This document shows, piece by piece, positions 8,401 through 15,212 of a stretch of DNA of 64,000 bases; position 1 is the stretch's first letter; every line of letters starts with the position of its first letter. The notes beneath the pieces were generated by a model, which searched no databases, was not told where the DNA came from, and worked only from the letters and a program-made list of their open reading frames with translations. Source of the DNA: Ferruginivarius sediminum (lineage in GTDB: Bacteria; Pseudomonadota; Alphaproteobacteria; Kiloniellales; Rhodovibrionaceae); contig NZ_QPMH01000004.1 of assembly GCF_003344765.1 (NCBI RefSeq), forward strand, positions 244,864 through 308,863. Direction: 5' to 3'. Position numbers and translations under genes: made by a program.

Positions 8401-9321
8401 CTATCCCGTCTTCGCCGTCCGGCGCAGCGCCGCCGCCACGATCTCCGGCAATGCATCTTCCAGCCTGTGTGGCGAAATGCCAAGGTCGCGAAGCGTCGAA
8501 TGCTCCCCGCCGACAATCTTGTCGGTCTTGAGCAGCCGCACCTGATCGCGGATCAGCGGCGGGTTCGGGAGCAATTCCAGCGCCGCCGCCAGTAGCATCG
8601 AGGCCGGATAGGGCAGGGCAGGCAGCCAGCAGCGCGTTTCCGCCGCAGCCCGGATCATCTCCACCATGGCGCGCAGCGTGAAGATCTGCGGGCCCCCGAT
8701 CTCGTAGATTTGTCCGCCGGCGCCCGAGTGCTCGATCAAGGCTGCCAATGCATGCGCCAGATCGTCGACATGCACCGGCTGCACCCGCGTACGTCCGCCG
8801 CCGATGAGCGGGTACACGGGAAGAGTGCGCAGCATCCGTGCCGTGGCCGTGACGAAATGATCGCCCACGCCGAATACCAGGCTTGGCCGGACGACCACCG
8901 CCTCTGGAAGGACCTCGCGAACGGCGGCCTCACCCTCGGCCTTGGTGCGGTCGGCCATTGCCGGCGCGTCGCGGCGCACCCCAAGGGCGGAAACGAAGAC
9001 AAAGTGCCGGCCCCCGGCGCGCCGGTATAACTCGGCGCACTGCCGCGGCGCCTCGACGTGCAGTGCCCGGAACACATGCGCCCCACGCGCTTGCACCAAA
9101 CCGGGCAGGTAGACGACGGCCTCGGCGCCGGAGACGGCGCTGCGCACCTGCTCGGTATCGCGCACGTTGGCGGTGAAAGGCTCAACGCCAGCCGGCAGGT
9201 CGGCCATGTGCGCTTGGCGGGAGGCGGCGCGGACAGCGGCGCCATGTGCCGTCAGCCGCGCGGCGAGTGCTCGGCCGACGAAGCCGGTGCCGCCCAGAAT
9301 CGTCACGCGCCGCGGAATCAT
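8401..9321 (-). CDS. NDUFA9-like NAD(P)-binding protein (extended SDR), 306 aa
   Basis: Atypical or extended short-chain dehydrogenase fold with a Rossmann motif at the N-terminus (VTILGGTGFVGRALA). Internal motifs YLPGLVQ, FVFVSALGV, VVRPSLVFGVGDHF and VHVDDLAHAL match the complex I NDUFA9 subunit family, common in alphaproteobacteria as a stand-alone gene. The usual YxxxK pair is not evident, so catalysis is doubtful. The role may be structural in, or assembly of, NADH:ubiquinone oxidoreductase, or unrelated. ATG at 9321 lies 10 bp after the DUF2905 stop codon. Confidence 0.85.
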   Translation of the reverse strand: MIPRRVTILGGTGFVGRALAARLTAHGAAVRAASRQAHMADLPAGVEPFTANVRDTEQVRSAVSGAEAVVYLPGLVQARGAHVFRALHVEAPRQCAELYRRAGGRHFVFVSALGVRRDAPAMADRTKAEGEAAVREVLPEAVVVRPSLVFGVGDHFVTATARMLRTLPVYPLIGGGRTRVQPVHVDDLAHALAALIEHSGAGGQIYEIGGPQIFTLRAMVEMIRAAAETRCWLPALPYPASMLLAAALELLPNPPLIRDQVRLLKTDKIVGGEHSTLRDLGISPHRLEDALPEIVAAALRRTAKTG

Positions 9322-9331
9322 CGTCTCCCCG

Positions 9332-9532
9332 TCAACGGCTCAGCAGCCACAGGACCAAACTCACGGCGAGCGAGATGAGAATGGACGTGCCAAGCGGGAT
9401 GTAGACGGTGAAGTTGTCCCGCTCGATGACGATATCGCCCGGAAGGCGGCCCAGCCCAAGCTTCTGCACCAGCGGCCAGAGCAGTCCCGCCACCAGCAGG
9501 ATCAGGCCGAGCGTGATCAGAAAACGCGACAT
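9332..9532 (-). CDS. DUF2905 small membrane protein, 66 aa
   Basis: A 66-residue protein with two membrane segments (FLITLGLILLVAGLLWPLV and a C-terminal SILISLAVSLVLWLLSR) separated by the conserved loop GLGRLPGDIVIERDNFTVYI. This is the DUF2905 family, whose function is unknown. It is followed closely by the NDUFA9-like gene, suggesting a two-gene unit. Confidence 0.92.
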   Translation of the reverse strand: MSRFLITLGLILLVAGLLWPLVQKLGLGRLPGDIVIERDNFTVYIPLGTSILISLAVSLVLWLLSR

Positions 9533-9589
9533 GGACCCTATGTGGGGCTGACTTTCTGCGCGGACAAAGCCACCTCATCCGAAAGTAGT

Positions 9590-10733
9590 CTAACCGCGCG
9601 CAAGCTCGCTGTGACCGCCCTCGCTCTTGTCCTCGGCGGTGACCTTGTGGGCCAGCGCCGCCTCCAGGAAGCCGGTGATATCGCCGTCCAGCACGCGTTG
9701 CGCATCGCCGCGTTCCACGCCCGTGCGCAGGTCCTTCACCATCTGGTAGGGCTGCAGCACGTAGGAGCGGAGCTGGTGGCCCCAGCCGATGTCGGTCTTC
9801 TGGTCGGCGGTGGCCTGCGCCTCTTCTTCCCGCCTCTTGATCTCGCGCTCGTAAAGGCGCGAGCGCAGCATCGACATCGCCTGCGCCCGGTTTTTGTGCT
9901 GCGAGCGCTCCGTCTGGCACTGCACCACGATGCCGCTGGGCATGTGCGTGATTCGCACGGCCGAGTCGGTGGTGTTGACGTGCTGGCCGCCCGCGCCGGA
10001 CGATCGGTAGGTGTCGATGCGCAGGTCCTTTTCCTCGATGTCCACCTCGATCCGATCGTCGATCACCGGATAGACCCAGACGCTGGCAAACGAGGTGTGG
10101 CGGCGTGCCTGGCTATCGAACGGGGATATCCGCACCAGGCGGTGCACGCCGCTTTCTCCTTTCAACCAGCCATAGGCGTTGTGGCCGGCCACCTTGACCG
10201 TGGCGGACTTGATGCCGGCTTCCTCACCCTGGCTCTCGTCGATCAACTCGACCTTGTAGCCCTGGTCCTCCGCCCAGCGGGTGTACATGCGAAGCAGCAT
10301 CTGCGCCCAGTCTTGGGCCTCGGTGCCGCCGGCGCCGGCGTTTACCTCCAGATAGGCATCATTGGCGTCGGCCTCACCGGAGAGCAGCGATTGCAGCTCC
10401 ATCTTGGCGACGCGCTCGCGCAGCTTGCGCAACGCGCCCTGAGCCTCGCCCACGGTGTCGTCGTCGCCCTCGGCGTCGCCCAATTCCTCCAGCGTGAGCG
10501 CGTCGTCCAGCTCCTGCTCGATTTCGCGAACGGCCTGGATCTGGCGCTCTAGATGCTCGCGCTCGCGCATCAGCTTCTGGGCGTTGTCGGGGTCGTTCCA
10601 GAGGTTGGGATCCTCCGCCCGCGCGTTCAGTTCGTCGAGACGGCGTAGCGCGTTATCCCAGTCAAAGATGCCTCCTCAGCAAGGTCAGCGACTGACGCAC
10701 GTCGCTGGCCAAGCTCTCGGTTTCCGCACGCAT
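9590..10733 (-). CDS. prfB: Peptide chain release factor 2 with programmed +1 frameshift, 380 aa
   Basis: RF2 recognises UGA and UAA stop codons and triggers peptide release. The gene is in two frames. ATG at 10733 (after GGGAGG) opens a 23-codon frame ending LLRRHL and an in-frame TGA at 10664-10662. Reading continues in the +1 frame from GAC (10663) as [15 protein letters not shown] and on to the stop at 9590. The main body has the GGQ peptidyl-hydrolysis loop ([10 protein letters not shown]) and the family's IRTYRS-like IDTYRSSG context; the anticodon-mimicking SPF tripeptide is in [12 protein letters not shown]. Both pieces together give a normal RF2 length. The gene follows mrcA by 79 bp on the same strand. 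Confidence 0.96.
10661..10676 (-). promoter_or_regulatory. prfB programmed +1 ribosomal frameshift site
   Basis: Read on the minus strand the site is AGGAGGCATCTTTGAC: an internal Shine-Dalgarno element (AGGAGG, 10676-10671), a 3-nt spacer (CAT), the slippery Leu codon CTT (10667-10665), the in-frame stop TGA (10664-10662) and the C that follows. This is the classic RF2 autoregulatory layout: low RF2 lets the ribosome pause at UGA and slip +1. The SD-like element here matches anti-SD better than the E. coli AGGGGG. Confidence 0.96.
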
Positions 10734-10812
10734 TGGCGGTCCTCCCTAAGCTCTTCGAATCCATCCGTGTTCCGGGGCGTGTTCTAAGCTCCGTCCCGGC
10801 CGACGGCAAGGG

Positions 10813-13245
10813 TCAGTACAGGCCTTCCGGGCCGCCGACGGCCGGCGCCGACGTGCTCGTCGCGGCCGAACCGGCCTCGCTGCCGCCGCCCTCGGGCGTG
10901 CCGCCGCGGATCACCACCTGATCGTCGCCGGGGCCCTGGCCAGCCTTGAACGCCTCCAGGATGACGGTTTCCGATCCCGGACCCGCGCGCTTGCCGGTAT
11001 CGAGGTCCATGCGCACCAAGCGGATGCCCGGCGGGATGCGGAATGGGATACCTGGCTTGCCCTGCAGCGCCTTTTCCATGAATGCCTTGAAGATCGGGCC
11101 GGCGGTGTTGGAACCATAGTCGCGCGGGCCCAGCGTGCGATGGTCGTCGAAGCCGACGTAGACGCCGGCGACCAGATCGGGGGTGAAACCCATGAACCAG
11201 GTGTCGAAGCTGTCGTTCGTCGTGCCGGTTTTGCCCGCCAGCGGCTTGCCGATAGAGCGCATCCGCCGGCCTGTCCCGCGCTCCACGACGCCGTGCATCA
11301 TGGAGACGACCTGGTAAGCGGACTGCGGGTCGGCGATCCGCTCACGCGTGTCGGGGATCTCCGGTGGCTCCTGGCCCAGCCACAGGTCGGCGTCGCAGCC
11401 CTCGCACGGGCGCTTGTCGTGCTTGAACACGGTCTCCCCGTGGCGGTTCTGTACCCGGTCGATCAGCGTCGGCTGGATCTTCTTGCCGCCGTTCACCAGC
11501 ATGCCGTAGGCCGATGCCAGGCGCAGCAGCGTGGTCTCGCCCGCGCCAAGCGCCATGGCGAGGCGGGGTTTCAGATCGTCGTAGATGCCGAACGCCTCGG
11601 CAGTCTCCGTGATCTTGTCCATGCCCACGGTTTGCGCCAAACGCACCGTCATCAGGTTGCGCGAGCGTTCGATGCCCACGCGCATCGGCGTGGGGCCGTA
11701 GTATTTCTGGCTGTAGTTGGCCGGCTTCCACTTGCCCAACCCCTCGCCCTGATCGATGACGAAGGGGGCGTCCAGGATCATCGTGGATGGCGTAAAGCCG
11801 TTTTGCAGGGCGGTCAGGTAGACGAAGGGCTTGAAGGCCGAGCCCGGCTGGCGCGCCGCCTGCGTCGCGCGATTGAACTGGCTGCGCGCGAAGGAGAAGC
11901 CACCCTGCATCGCGAGCACGCGCCCGGTATGGGGATCGAGCGCGACAATGGCGCCGGACACGTCCGGCATCTGTTCCAGCGCGAAGACCTCGGCATCGTC
12001 GCCGGCATCCGAGACGACCACCACATCCCCTGGAGCAACGACGTCGGACGGTTTCTGCGGGCGGTGACCGATGCGCTGTTTGGGCAGGTGCTGGCGCGCC
12101 CACTTCATGTGGTCCATCGGGATGTGGCCCTGGCGGCCATCAGCGAGTGCGATGGACGCCGACTTCGCGTCAACTTCCAGCACGGCGGCGAGGTGCCAGT
12201 CGGCGGGCATGCCTTCGGGCGGTTTTACCTGTTTCAACGCGACGCGCCAGTCCGCCTCCGGATCGATTGTCGCGTGGGGGCCGCGCCAGCCGTGCTTGTG
12301 GTCGTAGGCGATCAGGCCGTCGCGCAAGGCCTCCTCCGCATGGTTCTGCAGCGCCGGATCCAACGTGGTGCGCACAGAAAGACCGCCCTTGTAGAGTTGC
12401 CTTTCGCCGTAGAGCTCTTCCAGCTCACGGCGCACTTCCTCGGCGAAATAGGCGGCCTCGGCGACCTCCGCCGGGTCGCGCTCGCGCGTCTTCAGCGGTT
12501 CCCCGCGTGCGCGTTCGGCCTGCTCGGGCGTGATGTAGCCGTTCTCGACCATCTGCGAAACCACCCAGTTCCGCCGGGAAACCGCGGCGTCTCGGTTGCG
12601 TTCGGGGTGGTAATTGTTCGGCGCCTTCGGCAGCGCGGCCAGATAGGCGGCCTCGGCAATGGTCAAGTCGTCCAGGGGTTTGTTGAAGTAATTGAGGGCT
12701 GCCGCCGCCACGCCATACGAGCCGCCGCCAAGGTAGATCTCGTTCAGATAGAGTTCGAGGATGCGGTCCTTGCCGAAGGTATGCTCGATCCGAAAGGCAA
12801 GGATGGCTTCCTTCACCTTGCGGGCGATCGAGACCTCGTTCGACAGCAGGAAGTTCTTGGCTACCTGCTGCGTGATCGTCGAGGCGCCGACGGGCCGGCG
12901 GTCGGTGCCCAGGTTCGCCAGGTTCGTGACGACCGCGCGCGCGATCGACGGGAAATCGATGCCGGGATGGCTATAGAAGTTCTTGTCCTCGGCGGAGAGG
13001 AAGGCGTTGACCACCCGGCGCGGGATCGACTCCATGGGCACGAAAACGCGCTTTTCCTTGGCGTACTCCGCCAGCAGCCGTCCGTCGCCGGCATGCACGC
13101 GCGTCACCGTCGCCGGCTCGTAGTCGGCAAGCTGTGTGTAGTCGGGCAGATCCCGGCCGAAGGTATAAAACACATAGAGCGTGCCGCCGATGCCGATCAG
13201 GCCAAGCAGCAAAAGCGTCGCCAGGATGCCTGCAAGTGTGCGCAC
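10813..13245 (-). CDS. mrcA: Penicillin-binding protein 1A (bifunctional transglycosylase/transpeptidase), 810 aa
   Basis: Class A PBP that polymerises and crosslinks peptidoglycan at the cytoplasmic membrane. An N-terminal membrane anchor (residues about 4-28) is followed by the GT51 glycosyltransferase domain: catalytic Glu86 in SAEDKNFYSHPG, then GASTITQQVAKNF and RKVKEAILAFRIE. The transpeptidase domain has SxxK (GSAFKPF, near residue 466), SRN (ERSRNLMTV) and KTGTT (near residue 670). An OB-like insert typical of proteobacterial PBP1A lies between them. The C-terminus is a Gly/Ser/Ala-rich tail. The start is GTG at 13245. It lies downstream of the amidase gene on the same strand, an order common in alphaproteobacteria. 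Confidence 0.96.
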   Translation of the reverse strand: MRTLAGILATLLLLGLIGIGGTLYVFYTFGRDLPDYTQLADYEPATVTRVHAGDGRLLAEYAKEKRVFVPMESIPRRVVNAFLSAEDKNFYSHPGIDFPSIARAVVTNLANLGTDRRPVGASTITQQVAKNFLLSNEVSIARKVKEAILAFRIEHTFGKDRILELYLNEIYLGGGSYGVAAAALNYFNKPLDDLTIAEAAYLAALPKAPNNYHPERNRDAAVSRRNWVVSQMVENGYITPEQAERARGEPLKTRERDPAEVAEAAYFAEEVRRELEELYGERQLYKGGLSVRTTLDPALQNHAEEALRDGLIAYDHKHGWRGPHATIDPEADWRVALKQVKPPEGMPADWHLAAVLEVDAKSASIALADGRQGHIPMDHMKWARQHLPKQRIGHRPQKPSDVVAPGDVVVVSDAGDDAEVFALEQMPDVSGAIVALDPHTGRVLAMQGGFSFARSQFNRATQAARQPGSAFKPFVYLTALQNGFTPSTMILDAPFVIDQGEGLGKWKPANYSQKYYGPTPMRVGIERSRNLMTVRLAQTVGMDKITETAEAFGIYDDLKPRLAMALGAGETTLLRLASAYGMLVNGGKKIQPTLIDRVQNRHGETVFKHDKRPCEGCDADLWLGQEPPEIPDTRERIADPQSAYQVVSMMHGVVERGTGRRMRSIGKPLAGKTGTTNDSFDTWFMGFTPDLVAGVYVGFDDHRTLGPRDYGSNTAGPIFKAFMEKALQGKPGIPFRIPPGIRLVRMDLDTGKRAGPGSETVILEAFKAGQGPGDDQVVIRGGTPEGGGSEAGSAATSTSAPAVGGPEGLY

Positions 13246-13391
13246 GTCGTCAAGTCCGTCCCGGTGTTGCGCGGCCGGCCCGCTTTGGCTCCGGCCCGCC
13301 GCCTCGATTCGACCTGTTACGGTTCGGGTGAACGATCACGCCACAATTTGGCGCGGGTGTGGCCGCGCGCCAAGCGCTATGATTCCGTTCG

Positions 13392-14606
13392 TCAAAGCCG
13401 GTTGCGTGCTTCCTGCCACTCGAAGAAACGGTCGACGGCATCGTGGATTGCCGCACTGACCCTCTGCTTATGCGCATTCGAGCGCAATTGGCGCTCCTCG
13501 CTGGGGTTCGACATATAGCCGATCTCGAAAAGGATCGAGGGCACGTTGGGCGATTTCAGCACTGCGAATCCGGCATAGCGGTGCGTGTTGTTGAGCAGCT
13601 TGACCCGGCCGTCCAGTTCCTTCACCAGCATGTTGGCGAAGTTCTTCGAGGCATTCATCGTCTCGCGCTGCGCAAGGTCGATCAGAATCTGGCTGACGAC
13701 TTCCGTCTGGCCGTTCAGGTCCACGCCGGCGATGATGTCGGCCTTATTCTCCTTCGTCGCCAGCGCCGCGGCTTCGGCGTCCGAGGAGTTCTCCGAGAGC
13801 GTGTAGACCGAGGCGCCGCGAATCCTGCCCGAACTGTGCGTATTCGCGTGCAGCGAGATGAACAGGTCGGCCTGTGCCTGCTGCGCAAGTTCGACGCGAT
13901 GGCGCAGGCGCAGGAAAATGTCCTTGTCGCGCGTCATCACAACCCGGTAGCGCCCGGTGCTCTCCAATATCTCCTTCAGGTGCCGGGCATAGTCGATGAC
14001 GATGTCCTTCTCTCGCGTGCCGGAAACGCCGACGGCGCCCGGATCGACACCGCCGTGGCCGGCATCGATCATCACGGTGGGGCGCCCGTCGCTGCCCGGT
14101 GCGGCGTCCCGCCGGCGCGGACCGGGCGTGGGCAGCTTCTTCTCCGACTTGATGGTGCGACTGGAGGTTTTTTGAAACGCACTTTGGCTGACGTGCGTGA
14201 GATCGACCACAAGGCGGTGCGGAAAGTCGCCCCGGGGCGGCAGAACGAAGGCCTGCTCCACCTTGACCGGCGACTTGGCATCGAGCACCACGCGGCTGGT
14301 TCCAGGCGCGAAGAGGCCGAAGCGCAGTGCCTCGACCACGCCGGTATTCGTTTTGCCGAGCGTCTCCTCCGGCACCTGCCAGTCGACCTGCGGCAGATCG
14401 ATCACGACACGATAGGGGTCGGGCAGGGTGAAGATCCTGTACGCCGGCGCCTCGTCGATCTCCATGACGAAGCGGGTCTTGTCGGGATGCTGGCCCAGCC
14501 GCACGGCGCTGACACTGGGCTGCGCCGCGGCTGTTGCGGCCAGCGCCAGAAGCACCGGCACAACCGCGGTGAGGCGCCCGATCCAGCGGGTAACGCGCTC
14601 CAGCAT
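13392..14606 (-). CDS. N-acetylmuramoyl-L-alanine amidase, AmiC type, 404 aa
   Basis: Exported zinc amidase that cuts the bond between MurNAc and the stem peptide during septum splitting. A signal peptide (about residues 1-29, ending TAAAQP) precedes an AMIN domain (PSVSAVRLGQHPDKTRFVME through LVVDLTHVSQ) and the amidase_3 catalytic domain. The zinc and catalytic residues are visible: His in IDAGHGGVDPGA (near residue 183), the SLHAN His, and the Glu of FEIGYMSNPSEE near residue 362. ATG at 14606 is the best start, since upstream codons give a basic stretch that would spoil the signal peptide. It is divergent from rne. Confidence 0.93.
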   Translation of the reverse strand: MLERVTRWIGRLTAVVPVLLALAATAAAQPSVSAVRLGQHPDKTRFVMEIDEAPAYRIFTLPDPYRVVIDLPQVDWQVPEETLGKTNTGVVEALRFGLFAPGTSRVVLDAKSPVKVEQAFVLPPRGDFPHRLVVDLTHVSQSAFQKTSSRTIKSEKKLPTPGPRRRDAAPGSDGRPTVMIDAGHGGVDPGAVGVSGTREKDIVIDYARHLKEILESTGRYRVVMTRDKDIFLRLRHRVELAQQAQADLFISLHANTHSSGRIRGASVYTLSENSSDAEAAALATKENKADIIAGVDLNGQTEVVSQILIDLAQRETMNASKNFANMLVKELDGRVKLLNNTHRYAGFAVLKSPNVPSILFEIGYMSNPSEERQLRSNAHKQRVSAAIHDAVDRFFEWQEARNRL

Positions 14607-15212
14607 GCGATGTGACTCTAGCTGCCCCTCAAGAGTTATCCACAGCTTATATCGCAAAAAGGGTTAAAGCTAAATAACAAATGCCCGAAATCCCGACCAG
14701 ATTTCGGGGAAGCCATCAAACGCCGCATGGATTTTTACCGTTGTGGTCGAAGCCCTTGACGTAATAGCTTAAATAGTGTCTTGAGCCGGATGGCGTCCGA
14801 CTGCCGTACCTGGTGGGTCGGATGTGCGGCGATCCTGCCTGTGCCGCTGGGCGGCCCTGGCAGAGGTTGGACCCGCGAGCGCGGGCCCGGCGGCAGGCTG
14901 AAGGCACCGATGACGGTGTGCTTATCGGCCGCCGCCTGAATGCCGCACCGAGTAAAAGACACGAACCGACTCTCGTTCGAGAGGGGATATTGCGGGCTCG
15001 ACCGACCGCCAACGTCAACGAAGACCTGACCGGCTGCCACGCCGGTACGGCGGCGCGCCTTATCGGCGTCTACGCAGTCAGCCCGCATACCGCACTCGAG
15101 TGCCTCAGAACACGCGTTCGCGACGCGCGACGTCGCGACGCCGCCAACGAACTCGCGCCGCGAGCCGGTCTTTGCGCCGGTAGCGCAGGACGCGAACCAG
15201 GGATATCAATCG
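14607..15212. other. Intergenic region with the long rne leader (606 bp)
   Basis: No convincing gene here; the short open frames are GC-shadow frames without recognisable content. The first 150 bp are AT-richer and must hold the divergent promoters for the amidase gene and rne. From about 14810 to the rne start the DNA is GC-rich and full of short inverted repeats such as CGCGAGCGCGGG, as expected for a structured 5' UTR. In E. coli the rne leader is several hundred nucleotides long and lets RNase E control its own mRNA. The same arrangement is likely here but unproven. Confidence 0.6.
14684..14708. repeat. 9-bp inverted repeat in the amidase-rne intergenic region
   Basis: CCCGAAATC (14684-14692) and GATTTCGGG (14700-14708) are perfect inverted arms around a 7-nt loop. 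The hairpin has no T-run on the plus strand. On the minus strand it is followed by AT-rich sequence leading into the amidase gene. It could be an operator, an RNA element in the amidase leader, or a boundary hairpin. Confidence 0.5.

Noticed and set aside
10627..10809. prfB read as a pseudogene or sequencing frameshift
   Set aside because: The break is exactly at CTT TGA C with an AGGAGG element 3 bp before, the known programmed frameshift.
11140..13518. A 792-codon open frame antisense to PBP1A
   Set aside because: The minus-strand frame is a complete, motif-rich penicillin-binding protein. Long antisense frames are expected at this GC content, and the product here has no recognisable domain.
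14735..15088. Short frames on both strands in the rne leader
   Set aside because: No ribosome-binding sites or protein-like composition; the region fits a structured leader.
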